Shown piece by piece: positions 8,825 to 17,019 of a stretch of DNA of 64,000 nt. The stretch spans positions 62,001 to 126,000 of the forward strand of contig NZ_FMAT01000001.1 of the NCBI RefSeq assembly GCF_900094805.1, read 5' to 3'. The notes beneath the pieces are model-generated. The model had not been told where the DNA came from, made no database searches, and worked only from the letters and a program-made list of their open reading frames with translations. The stretch comes from Arthrobacter sp. NIO-1057. GTDB lineage: Bacteria > Actinomycetota > Actinomycetes > Actinomycetales > Micrococcaceae. Position 1 is the stretch's first letter; every line of letters begins with the position of its first letter. A program made the translations under genes and the position numbers.

Positions 8825-10054
8825 ATGAAATCCGGATATTCCGCGCTTATTCCTCTGGTAGGAGCTCCATTCCTGCCACTTACTTTCCTTGCTCGCCTAC
8901 CTTTGGCGATGCTCACCATCGGGTCCATGACCCTTGTCACCGCGACCACCGGTTCCTATGCCCTTGGAGGGCTGGCTGCCGCAATGGTGGGACTCGGTTC
9001 TGCTGTGGGTGGCCCGAGCATTGGTTACCTTGCTGACCGCTTCGGACAACGGCCCATATTGGTTACCGTTGCCTTGATCCACAGTGTTTTGTTGGTCCTG
9101 CTGACACTCTTGGGCGATAGCGGGACAGATCTGTCTGTGCCACTGTTGGTCCTGATGTGCCTGATCACCGGGGCCACCGGACCTCAGGTGGGTCCAATGT
9201 CTCGTGTGCGGTGGATCGCCATGACACGGCAGCAGAAGAAAAATCCAAAAGTCCTTTCAGCGGCGCTGAGCCTCGAATCCATGTTTGATGAACTGGGATT
9301 CGTCTTCGGACCGGTAGCTGTCGGTCTGCTTGCCTCGCTAGTAAACCCAGTGCTGCCACTGTATCTGGCGGCCATCATGACCTTGGTACTCGTTCCTATT
9401 TTCGCCACTCACTCCACCGGTCATGCAGTGAAGCCGGTCAAGAACTCCAAACCTGTTGAGAAGATACGCATTTCTGGGGCTCAAGTAGCGGCCATTGGTG
9501 CCCTAGTGCTGGGCATGATCGCGCTGGGTACGGTATTTGGTTCATCGGCCGCCGGTACTTTGGCCTTCGCGGGTGATCAAGGAAATTCAAATGAGGGTGG
9601 CTTGCTCTACGGAGCGATGGGGCTTTCCAGCGCCATCGCAGCCATCTCGGTGGCTGCTTGGCCGCAGTACTTCCGGCAGATTAACCGCTGGATCCTTTGT
9701 GGCGGATTGTTGACCATCTTCAGCTTCGGTATGCATTTGGCAAGTTCCACTCCATGGATGGTCGTTGCACTGTTCATTGCTGGCTTTGCTGTAGGACCAG
9801 TGATTGTCACCGTCATGACCTTGGGCGGAGAAGTTGCCCCCGCAGCTCGACTCTCCACCGTCATGACCATGCTCTCGGCAGGCATTGTTGTCGGCACGGC
9901 CATCGGCAATGGCTTGGCCGGAGTCTTTGCCGACTCGCTTGGTTATCTCGGTGCGTTCTGGGTATCGACCGGGGGAGCGCTCGTGATCTTGCTGGCGGCC
10001 TTGGCAATGAAGGTGATTGTCGCCAAGTCACCTTCCTTGTCCAGAGTGAGGTAG
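8825..10054 (+). CDS. MFS transporter, 12 predicted helices
   Basis: A membrane protein of 409 residues with twelve hydrophobic segments and the loop-2 motif GYLADRFGQRP typical of the major facilitator superfamily. It is probably an exporter of small molecules, with unknown substrate. The start is uncertain. ATG 8825 begins MKSGYSALIPL just before helix 1, but TTG 8780 has a GGAG site 5 bases upstream and would add 15 residues. The gene ends at a strong terminator shared with the convergent IclR gene. Confidence 0.85.
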   Translation: MKSGYSALIPLVGAPFLPLTFLARLPLAMLTIGSMTLVTATTGSYALGGLAAAMVGLGSAVGGPSIGYLADRFGQRPILVTVALIHSVLLVLLTLLGDSGTDLSVPLLVLMCLITGATGPQVGPMSRVRWIAMTRQQKKNPKVLSAALSLESMFDELGFVFGPVAVGLLASLVNPVLPLYLAAIMTLVLVPIFATHSTGHAVKPVKNSKPVEKIRISGAQVAAIGALVLGMIALGTVFGSSAAGTLAFAGDQGNSNEGGLLYGAMGLSSAIAAISVAAWPQYFRQINRWILCGGLLTIFSFGMHLASSTPWMVVALFIAGFAVGPVIVTVMTLGGEVAPAARLSTVMTMLSAGIVVGTAIGNGLAGVFADSLGYLGAFWVSTGGALVILLAALAMKVIVAKSPSLSRVR

Positions 10055-10068
10055 ACACTAATACGACT

Positions 10069-10121
10069 AAAAAGCTCACCTGCAGCGAATCATTGGATGA
10101 CTCGCTGCAGGTGAGCTTTTT
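10069..10121. terminator. Bidirectional terminator
   Basis: A perfect 20-bp stem (10069-10088 with 10102-10121), a 13-base loop, and A5/T-rich ends. It separates the convergent MFS and IclR genes. Confidence 0.93.
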
Positions 10122-10136
10122 TGGCCTGAACCGGTA

Positions 10137-10832
10137 TTAGTGAGCTAGTTTTTCGCTAATACGGTTGGCAGCTAGCTTCAGCGCTTCAATGACCGGCTCG
10201 TAAGAATCAACGGTGCTCGTGGCGAAAACAACCGCGAGTGCTGCAGGTGTCTGCCCCGGCTGTTCAATCGGCACGGCAAGGGAAGTGACACCCTGGATTA
10301 CTTCGTTCTCACTCGTGGCATAACCATCGATCCGTGCTTGGGCGGCGGCATCTCGATAGGCAACGGTGGTTTCCATCGCTTCCCACGCCTCTTGGCTGTA
10401 ATGCGATTGGATGGCGATGCCCGCGGCTCCCACATCCATGCCGTGAACGGTGCCCGGACGGTGAACGATGGCACGCTGTGAGTTCAATGGCGATACTGAC
10501 TGCAATGTGGCGCATTGGTCGAATTCCCATACCGCCACGAAGGTAGTCATGGACAATTCATTTGCAAGGGTGGTCAGTTCCACGGTGGCAGTCGCCTGTA
10601 AGTCATGCTGAACCGAGCGGGCCAAGACCGCCAACCCAGAAGCAGAGCGAATGTGACCGGCTTCGTCCCGATTGAGCAGATGGTGTTGCTCTAAAGTACG
10701 GATGATCCGGTAGGCAATCGAACGGTGTACCTCAAGCTTTTCAGCAATTTCTGCAATGGTGAGGTGCACCGGGGAACTGGCGACGATTTCGAGTACGCGA
10801 ATACCGCGGGAAAGCGTCTGGGAAGTAGGCAT
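10137..10832 (-). CDS. IclR family transcriptional regulator
   Basis: A 231-residue regulator with the IclR plan: an N-terminal winged helix-turn-helix (SRGIRVLEIV, then LTIAEIAEKLEVHRSIAYRI at about 24-43) and a C-terminal effector domain ending in TSLAVPIEQPGQTPAALAVV. IclR proteins bind upstream palindromes as repressors or activators and sense small aromatic or aliphatic acids. It is transcribed away from the MHS transporter at 11100, which is its most likely target, across a 267-bp intergenic region with a promoter and palindrome. Confidence 0.92.
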   Translation of the reverse strand: MPTSQTLSRGIRVLEIVASSPVHLTIAEIAEKLEVHRSIAYRIIRTLEQHHLLNRDEAGHIRSASGLAVLARSVQHDLQATATVELTTLANELSMTTFVAVWEFDQCATLQSVSPLNSQRAIVHRPGTVHGMDVGAAGIAIQSHYSQEAWEAMETTVAYRDAAAQARIDGYATSENEVIQGVTSLAVPIEQPGQTPAALAVVFATSTVDSYEPVIEALKLAANRISEKLAH

Positions 10833-11013
10833 GAAACTTCAATCTGGCGCATGGCATTGGGGTAATGCGTGGCGGCGCCCTCGCTGTGAGCCTTGTGGCT
10901 GCTGAACGGTTGATCTATCTGCAATTTTAGTCGTTCTCTATTAGAACACCGAATTCTTCACCGCCTTCACTCGAAGGGAACGTGGTCCATCAGTAGCTAA
11001 AGTCGCGTAAATG

Positions 11014-11043
11014 TTGTGATCTGATTCACTCTCAGATTATGAT
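11014..11043 (+). promoter_or_regulatory. Candidate promoter of the MHS transporter gene
   Basis: TTGTGA at 11014-11019 and TATGAT at 11038-11043 are separated by 18 bases, a good fit to a housekeeping sigma promoter. It lies about 60 bases before the start at 11100. Confidence 0.45.
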
Positions 11044-11057
11044 TGTGAGCATAATAA

Positions 11058-11075
11058 ACCGTCCGAACGGTCGGT
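11058..11075. promoter_or_regulatory. Imperfect 18-bp palindrome, candidate operator
   Basis: The element ACCGTCCGAACGGTCGGT matches its reverse complement at 14 of 18 positions. It sits just after the predicted -10 box, a typical repressor position. The form resembles TetR-type operators, but the adjacent regulator is IclR-type, so the binding protein is unknown. Confidence 0.5.
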
Positions 11076-11099
11076 AAAGTAACGATTAAAGGGCAGCTC

Positions 11100-12440
11100 A
11101 TGTCATCTACAGTCACTCGCACCCAGGAAGAGCGCCGGGTACTCGCCGGAACTCTCGTGGGAACCACCATTGAGTGGTACGACTTCTTCATCTTCGCTCA
11201 GCTCACCGCAACCCTGCTGACGCCACTGTTCCTGGCGCCCTTGGGAGCGGCAAACCCGGGACTAGCTCAGATTCTTTCCTTCGCGATGATCGGTATCTCC
11301 TTCTTCTTCCGTCCGCTGGGAGCCATCGTGGCCGGACACCTCGGTGACAGGTATGGACGCAAGAAGATTTTGGTACTCACGCTGATCTTGATGGGTGCCG
11401 CTACTGCGCTCATTGGCGTGCTACCCACCTATGCCTCCATCGGTATCGCGGCACCAATTCTGTTGGTTCTGCTTCGTGTGATTCAGGGATTCTCTGCCGG
11501 CGGCGAATGGGGTGGCGCGGCATTGATGGCAGTGGAGCACGCTCCCAAGGAACGCCGTGGTTACTTTGGTGCCTACCCGCAGATCGGCGTGCCGATCGGC
11601 ATGATCCTGGCCACCGGCCTGCTCTACATTCTTCGCGTAGCCATGACGCCGGAGGCTTTCCAAACTTGGGGTTGGCGTATTCCGTTCCTACTTTCGGTGG
11701 CACTGATCTTGGTGGGCTACATGATCCGTCGTGCAGTGGAAGAATCACCGGTCTTCAAGCAGCTGTCCCAGCGTAAAGCTGCAGAGCACACACCACTGCG
11801 TGAACTGATGGCGAAGAATTCCAAGCAGGTGGTGCAAGCAGCACTGATCTTCGTCTCCAATAATGCCGCCGGTTACCTGGTGATCGCGTTCTTCATCTCC
11901 TACACCACGGCAGTCTTGAAGATGCCAGTGGCACCGGTGCTCTTGGCGACCACCCTCGGTTCGGTCGGATGGTTGATCTTCACCCTCGTTGGCGGTTGGC
12001 TTTCGGATAAGATCGGGCGTCGGGCGACTTTTGTGATCGGCTATGCGATTGTTTTTGTGTGGATGATCCCGATGTTCATGTTGGTCAATACCGGAAATAT
12101 CGTGCTCTATGCGGTGGCGATCTTTGTGCTGACCGTTGGACTGGGGTTGTCCTACGGTCCGCAGTCGGCCATGTATGCAGAAATGTTCCCGGCTCACGTA
12201 CGCTACTCGGGCATTTCGATCGGTTACGCCATCGGCGCCATCCTTGGTGGAGCCTTCGCCGCGACCGTGGCCCAGATCTTGCTAGAAACCACCGGTTCGT
12301 CGATCTCGATCGCCGTCTACATCATGGCGCTGACCGTCATTTCGGTGGCAGCAGTGCTGTGGGTCGGCGAGACTCGTGGACGGAACCTGCACGTTGAAGA
12401 AATTGAAGGAACTAACGAAGACCTTCTGACTTCACTGTAG
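11100..12440 (+). CDS. MHS-family MFS transporter (metabolite:H+ symporter)
   Basis: 446 residues, about twelve helices. Family features are the N-terminal GTTIEWYDFFIFAQ segment, the loop GHLGDRYGRKK, and QGFSAGGEWGGAALMAVEHA. These place it with the ProP/ShiA/KgtP group, which imports organic acids or osmolytes with protons. The ATG at 11100 follows a purine-rich AAAGGGCAG. The divergent IclR regulator makes an aromatic or carboxylic acid substrate likely, but nothing nearby names it. A hairpin follows the stop. A second MHS transporter, also paired with an IclR gene, lies at 53101. Confidence 0.9.
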   Translation: MSSTVTRTQEERRVLAGTLVGTTIEWYDFFIFAQLTATLLTPLFLAPLGAANPGLAQILSFAMIGISFFFRPLGAIVAGHLGDRYGRKKILVLTLILMGAATALIGVLPTYASIGIAAPILLVLLRVIQGFSAGGEWGGAALMAVEHAPKERRGYFGAYPQIGVPIGMILATGLLYILRVAMTPEAFQTWGWRIPFLLSVALILVGYMIRRAVEESPVFKQLSQRKAAEHTPLRELMAKNSKQVVQAALIFVSNNAAGYLVIAFFISYTTAVLKMPVAPVLLATTLGSVGWLIFTLVGGWLSDKIGRRATFVIGYAIVFVWMIPMFMLVNTGNIVLYAVAIFVLTVGLGLSYGPQSAMYAEMFPAHVRYSGISIGYAIGAILGGAFAATVAQILLETTGSSISIAVYIMALTVISVAAVLWVGETRGRNLHVEEIEGTNEDLLTSL

Positions 12441-12459
12441 AAACGTCTTCCAAAAACGC

Positions 12460-12512
12460 GCTACCCGTGCAGCTGGCCGGACCTGAATGAGCCGATCAAC
12501 TGCACGGGTAGC
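12460..12512 (+). terminator. Terminator after the MHS transporter gene
   Basis: A perfect 13-bp stem (12460-12472 with 12500-12512), a 27-base loop, then TTTT. It may also serve the convergent LacI gene. Confidence 0.8.
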
Positions 12513-12564
12513 TTTTGCGCCTACTTAAAAGATGGTGATCTGAGCTTGCAATCTAGGTTGAGTA

Positions 12565-13578
12565 TTAGGTTTCATCAATCGGACGCGAGGTAGAAGAGCG
12601 GACCAGTAGGCGGTGATCAACTTTATGCGCATGAGCAGGCTCCTCACCACGAATGGCGCGAAGCAACATCGCCACAGCTAATTCACCTTGTTCATGTGGC
12701 CGTTGCTCAATAGTGGTCAAACCAAACATTTCTGAAAGGTCATGATTATCGACGCCAACCACCGACAGATCTCGGGGGACTATCAAGCCTAGATCCCGGG
12801 CCGCTAGGATCGCGCCGATCGCCATCTCATCGCTGGCTGCCAAAAGCGCGGTAGGGTGGCCAGCTGGATTACCCAAGAGTTGTTTGGCTACCTCGTAGGC
12901 CTGGGGCATGGTGAAGTTTGCACCCATGCAAAGCTTATTGTCCACTTCAATTCCTGCATCGTGCAGGGCTTTCTCGTAGCCCGTCCGGCGATGGCTTGGG
13001 ATGCGGAAATCCACGTCGGTTTCCTCGTTGCCGCCGATAAACCCAATGCGGCGGTGGCCCAAGGAAATGAGGTGTTTAGTGGCAAGCGACGAAATTCCTT
13101 CATCATCAACGTGCAAGGTGGGCACCCCGGGCAATGGGCCTCCGACGCCCACCAAAGGTTTATTCAAGGCGTGCAGGGCTTGGACTTCTTCAGAGTTCAG
13201 TTCTACGTTAACGGCGATGACCGCGTCAACGCGTTGGCGCAGGAGGAAATCGGAAAAGACTTTTTCGCGTTGGCCGCGATCCTTGGTGAGCTGATATAGC
13301 GTGGTATCATACCCTTCGTCCATCAGCCTGCGAGAAATGCCTTCCAAAACACAGGCGTAGAACCAGTGGTTGATCACCGGGACCAGCACGCCGACATTTC
13401 GGGTACGCCCCGAAGCTAAGCCTGACGCTGAGGAAGAAACGACGTACCCCAACTCCGCTGCGGCGTGTTGCACCGCTTCTTGAGCTGACGCAGAAACTGA
13501 TCCTCGGCCAGAGAGAGCACGGGAGACTGTTGCCACCGAAACTCCGGCAGCTTGAGCGACGTCTTTGATCCCGGCCAC
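12565..13578 (-). CDS. LacI family transcriptional regulator of the alpha-glucoside module
   Basis: 337 residues from the GTG at 13578. The N-terminal LacI helix-turn-helix is textbook: IKDVAQAAGVSVATVSRAL, followed by a hinge and a periplasmic-binding-type sugar sensor domain (VGVLVPVINHWFYACVLEGI onward). I chose GTG 13578 because AAGGAAGG lies about 8 bases upstream; a TTG at 13596 would swallow that site. It lies downstream of the GH13 gene on the same strand. Two sequences of the exact LacI-type consensus TGNAANCGNTTNCA stand in the divergent promoter region of the module, so it is the probable repressor released by a maltose-like sugar. Confidence 0.93.
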   Translation of the reverse strand: MAGIKDVAQAAGVSVATVSRALSGRGSVSASAQEAVQHAAAELGYVVSSSASGLASGRTRNVGVLVPVINHWFYACVLEGISRRLMDEGYDTTLYQLTKDRGQREKVFSDFLLRQRVDAVIAVNVELNSEEVQALHALNKPLVGVGGPLPGVPTLHVDDEGISSLATKHLISLGHRRIGFIGGNEETDVDFRIPSHRRTGYEKALHDAGIEVDNKLCMGANFTMPQAYEVAKQLLGNPAGHPTALLAASDEMAIGAILAARDLGLIVPRDLSVVGVDNHDLSEMFGLTTIEQRPHEQGELAVAMLLRAIRGEEPAHAHKVDHRLLVRSSTSRPIDET

Positions 13579-13601
13579 AATGAGTCCTTCCTTCAAGTTC
13601 T

Positions 13602-13644
13602 TGGCCGCGGTGTCTGCAATAAACTACTGCGCACACCGCGGCCA
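13602..13644 (-). terminator. GC-rich hairpin between the GH13 and LacI genes
   Basis: A perfect 12-bp inverted repeat (13602-13613 with 13633-13644), 19-base loop, no T-run. It could end or attenuate the GH13 transcript before lacI, or mark an RNA processing point. Confidence 0.5.
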
Positions 13645-13692
13645 CTGTTCAACGATACCCGGTGGCATTAGCTGCCGGGCTGATTGCTTTGC

Positions 13693-15381
13693 TTATGGCA
13701 GCAAGAACCACAAGGTGGTTTCAGAGGGAACCTGAAGTGAGGATGCGTCCTCTAGAGGCTGGCTGCGCACCAACTCTTGCGCGCCCTGCGCGAGCTGAGG
13801 AAGGTCTTGTGCCGTGGTGCCAATGTTGGCAACAACAAGCACCTTGCCATTGCTGAAGATCAGAATATCCGAATCTTCTTCAGAAATCCACGCTAGCTCG
13901 CCGGTACCGAGATCATATTCTTTGCGTAGCTGAAGCAGGCGGCGGTAGAGATTCAAGGTAGAATCTGGATCCTCCGCCTGAACATCACGGGCGTATGGTG
14001 CCCATGAAGCTGGCTGTGGCAACCAGCTTTCACCGTTGTCGCTGAAACCGAAGGCTGGAGCATCGCTCGTCCATGGCAGTGGCACACGGCAACCATCGCG
14101 TCCATAGCGTTCACCATTGGTGCGGAACCAGGTGGGATCCTGACGAGCATCATCTGGGAGGTCTACGGCCTCGGGCAGGCCGAGCTCTTCACCCTGGTAC
14201 AGGTAGGCGCCGCCTGGCAAGGCCAACATGAGCGCGGTGGAAGAGCGAGCTCGACGCAAACCAACGGCTGGATCTGGCAGGTTTGGCGTTTTTGGACCAA
14301 TGCCATCACCCTGTGGGTTGTCTTCGGTCAATGCCAGACGAGTGGCATGTCGCACCACATCGTGGTTGGACAGGACCCAGGTGCTCGGTGCGCCGACTGC
14401 ACCAAATTCGAGAAGTGATTCATCGATGGTTTTGCGCAGCTGTGGTGCGTTGTAATCGCAGGAGAGATAAGGGAAGTTGAAGGCCTGATGCATTTCATCG
14501 CTGCGTACCCATTTGGCCATCAATGACAAGGGGCTCACCCAGGCTTCGGCGCACAAGACGCGCTCTCCGTCGTATTCATCCATGACTTCGCGCCACTCGC
14601 GGTAGATCTCATGCACGCCATCTTGGCCCCACCATGGGGCAAGTTCTTCAGTGCCGCCCATCGAGGCGCCCGTTGGGTCCGGGGTAAAGTCTGGCAGTCC
14701 TTCGGCCTTGATCAGACCGTGCGCTACGTCGACGCGGAAACCGTCGGTGCCGCGATCAAGCCAGAAGCGCAGGACATCGCGGAACATGGCGCGTACTTCA
14801 GCGTTGTTCCAGTTGAAGTCGGGCTGTGATGAATCAAAGATGTGCAGGTAGGACTGGCCTACGCTGCCATCTGGGTTGGTGGTGGACGTCCACATGGGGC
14901 CGCCGAACACCGATTCCCAGTTATTTGGATGCCCCTGTGCCGGTGGATCCATAAAAATAAACCGGTCGCGTTCCGGGGAGCCTGGAGCCGCTGCAAGGGC
15001 TTGCTGGAACCATGGGTGCTGGTCCGAGCAGTGGTTTGGTACCAAGTCGATAATGACTTTCAACCCTAGTTCGTGGGCGCGGGTAACCATGGCATCAAAG
15101 TCTTCAAGCGTTCCAAAAAGGGGATCAACATCGCAGTAATCGGCGACATCGTAACCGGCATCCTTCTGGGGTGAGGTGAAGAAGGGGGAGAGCCAAATAG
15201 CGTCAACAGAAAGTTGGGCGATGCTCTCTAAGTTTTGGGTGATACCGCGCAGATCGCCCATGCCGTCGTTATTGGAATCAGCAAATGAGCGTGGGTAGAT
15301 CTGATAGATCACCGAAGAACGCCACCATTGAGAGTCTTCGGTCTGCAAAGGGTTATCAGCTTCTGAGCGAGTTTGAGTCAT
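13693..15381 (-). CDS. GH13 alpha-glucosidase
   Basis: A 562-residue cytoplasmic glycoside hydrolase hydrolysing terminal alpha-glucosidic bonds of imported maltodextrins or related sugars. The start YQIYPRSFADSNNDGMGDL is diagnostic for alpha-glucosidase/oligo-1,6-glucosidase enzymes. Catalytic residues are visible: nucleophile Asp in GFRVDVAHGL (about 218), acid/base Glu in CAEAW (about 279), and the transition-state Asp in SNHDVV (about 341). The ATG at 15381 has no clear ribosome site. It starts close to a LacI-type operator at 15412 and is divergent from malEFG. No signal peptide is present. Confidence 0.93.
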   Translation of the reverse strand: MTQTRSEADNPLQTEDSQWWRSSVIYQIYPRSFADSNNDGMGDLRGITQNLESIAQLSVDAIWLSPFFTSPQKDAGYDVADYCDVDPLFGTLEDFDAMVTRAHELGLKVIIDLVPNHCSDQHPWFQQALAAAPGSPERDRFIFMDPPAQGHPNNWESVFGGPMWTSTTNPDGSVGQSYLHIFDSSQPDFNWNNAEVRAMFRDVLRFWLDRGTDGFRVDVAHGLIKAEGLPDFTPDPTGASMGGTEELAPWWGQDGVHEIYREWREVMDEYDGERVLCAEAWVSPLSLMAKWVRSDEMHQAFNFPYLSCDYNAPQLRKTIDESLLEFGAVGAPSTWVLSNHDVVRHATRLALTEDNPQGDGIGPKTPNLPDPAVGLRRARSSTALMLALPGGAYLYQGEELGLPEAVDLPDDARQDPTWFRTNGERYGRDGCRVPLPWTSDAPAFGFSDNGESWLPQPASWAPYARDVQAEDPDSTLNLYRRLLQLRKEYDLGTGELAWISEEDSDILIFSNGKVLVVANIGTTAQDLPQLAQGAQELVRSQPLEDASSLQVPSETTLWFLLP

Positions 15382-15411
15382 GACGGTAACGATAATAGAT
15401 GTCTGCCAGAA

Positions 15412-15425
15412 TGTAAACGCTTGCA
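15412..15425. promoter_or_regulatory. LacI-type operator 1 (glucosidase side)
   Basis: TGTAAACGCTTGCA fits the palindromic LacI-family consensus TGNAANCGNTTNCA at all fixed positions. It lies about 30 bases upstream of the GH13 start codon. Confidence 0.8.
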
Positions 15426-15531
15426 CTTTCCCCTAGAATCCAAGAGATCGTGATGTAGAGCGTCCGAAGAGTGAGCGAACTAAAGCTGATTTTATCGACT
15501 GCCTTGCCAACTCTGGTGATATGTGCCACTC

Positions 15532-15545
15532 TGGAAACGCTTACA
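15532..15545. promoter_or_regulatory. LacI-type operator 2 (transporter side)
   Basis: TGGAAACGCTTACA fits the same consensus fully and lies about 100 bases upstream of the malE-like start. The two sites are 120 bp apart centre to centre, which would allow joint control of the divergent promoters. Confidence 0.8.
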
Positions 15546-15646
15546 AATTGAAGTGCCACTCGCATTTCCTAGAGGTAACCGGCGGCCCCGCGGATTTCCG
15601 CACCCGAACCGGCCCATCGGACAAAGTTGTCACGAAAGGACATCCC

Positions 15647-16909
15647 ATGAAGGTGAATACACGCCCCTGGCTTCTTGGCGGAACATTGACGGCCATCGCA
15701 GCTCTGTCTCTGACCGCCTGTGGTGGGTCCGGATCTACTGAAATCTCCCCCAGCCCAACGACCGAGCAGTCCTCTCCAGCGGCAGCATCTGGCGGTGAGC
15801 TCACCGTGTGGGTCGACGCCAACCGCGAACCCGTACTGAAGGAAGCCGCTGCAGATTTCGAAAAGCAATCCGGCGTCAAGGTCAACTTGGTCATCAAGGA
15901 CTTCTCCAAGATTCAAGAAGATTTCCTGCGCCAGGTGCCAACCGGCAAAGGCCCAGATATCACCATTGGAGCCCACGACTGGTTGGGAAACCTGGTGAAT
16001 AACGGAGTGGTCCAGCCAGTTGAACTCGGCGATAAAGCCTCCGACTTCCAAGACGTCTCCATCAGCGCCATGAGCTACGAAGGCAGCACCTACGGTATCC
16101 CATATGCCACCGAGAACCTTGCCATGCTGCGCAATGCAGACCTGGTGGATGAAGCGCCAAAAACCTTCGACGACATGATCAAGGCAGGTAAGGACGCAGA
16201 TACCGAGTTCCCATTCCTGGTCCAGGTCACCGATGTGGGAGATCCTTTCCACGCCTACCCATTCCAGACATCCTTCGGAGCGCCCGTCTTTGGTACCGAT
16301 GACACCGGAGCCTACGACCCGGAAGACCTGCAGATTGGTAACGAAGGTGGCGTGGAATTCGCCAAGTGGCTGGCTGAAGAGGGCGAAGAAGGCAACCTGA
16401 AGACCAGCATCGACGGGGACATTGCCAAGGAGAAGTTCGTCTCCGGCGACTCGCCATTCTTCCTGACCGGTCCGTGGAACGTGGAAGATGTCGAGAAGGC
16501 CAACATCAACCTTGCCATCGATCCAATCCCATCCGCCGGTGGGGAAGAAGCTCAGCCATTCGTCGCCGTACAGGGATTCTTCGTCTCCTCAAAGACCGAG
16601 AACCTGCTGGCAGCTACCGAATTCCTGACTAACTACATTGGCACCGAAGAAGTCCAGACTGAACTCTACGAAGTGGGTAACCGCCCACCAGCAAACAAGG
16701 CAGCCTTCGAAGCAGCCAAGTCTGATGAGATGATTGCTTCCTTCGGTGAGGTAGGCGCCAATGGCGTGCCAATGCCGAACATTCCAGAAATGGCAGCTGT
16801 GTGGGAATACTGGGGTGTGGCTGAAGCAGAAATCATTGACGGCAAGGCAGATCCAACCAAGCGTTGGAAGCAGATGACCGACGATATCGAAAAGGCCATC
16901 AGCAAGTAG
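15647..16909 (+). CDS. malE: Maltose/maltodextrin ABC transporter substrate-binding lipoprotein
   Basis: 420 residues. It is exported by a lipoprotein signal peptide with the lipobox LTAC at about residues 20-23, so Cys is lipidated and the protein is anchored outside the membrane. After a Ser/Thr/Pro linker comes a family 1 extracellular solute-binding domain (LTVWVDANREPVLKEAAADF and later FFLTGPWNV). The ATG at 15647 follows GAAAGGACATCCC. It is the first gene of the importer operon and is separated from malF by a stable hairpin. The exact sugar (maltose, maltodextrin or another alpha-glucoside) is inferred from the GH13 and LacI neighbours. Confidence 0.92.
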   Translation: MKVNTRPWLLGGTLTAIAALSLTACGGSGSTEISPSPTTEQSSPAAASGGELTVWVDANREPVLKEAAADFEKQSGVKVNLVIKDFSKIQEDFLRQVPTGKGPDITIGAHDWLGNLVNNGVVQPVELGDKASDFQDVSISAMSYEGSTYGIPYATENLAMLRNADLVDEAPKTFDDMIKAGKDADTEFPFLVQVTDVGDPFHAYPFQTSFGAPVFGTDDTGAYDPEDLQIGNEGGVEFAKWLAEEGEEGNLKTSIDGDIAKEKFVSGDSPFFLTGPWNVEDVEKANINLAIDPIPSAGGEEAQPFVAVQGFFVSSKTENLLAATEFLTNYIGTEEVQTELYEVGNRPPANKAAFEAAKSDEMIASFGEVGANGVPMPNIPEMAAVWEYWGVAEAEIIDGKADPTKRWKQMTDDIEKAISK

Positions 16910-16930
16910 GCTCGCCTGCCACTTTCCTGG

Positions 16931-16967
16931 CACTGGAGCCGGCACCAGCACTACGCCGGCTCCAGTG
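16931..16967 (+). terminator. Intercistronic hairpin between malE and malF
   Basis: A perfect 13-bp GC-rich stem (16931-16943 with 16955-16967) with an 11-base loop and no T-run. Such hairpins after binding-protein genes commonly protect the upstream mRNA or partly terminate, giving more binding protein than permease. Confidence 0.65.
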
Positions 16968-17019
16968 ATTTCAACCAGGCCAGCACCATCTGAACTTTAC
17001 TGACAGGGACATCTGGAAG

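Noticed and set aside
3404-10121. Treating the exonuclease, degenerate glycohydrolase and sbcCD as a defence island
   Set aside because: sbcCD and the DEDDh-BRCT exonuclease are ordinary chromosomal repair genes, and the genes are on separate transcripts with no mobile or restriction-type neighbours.
15569-16252. A long minus-strand open frame opposite malE
   Set aside because: Antisense shadow of the binding-protein gene with a high-GC third-position bias that belongs to the plus strand.
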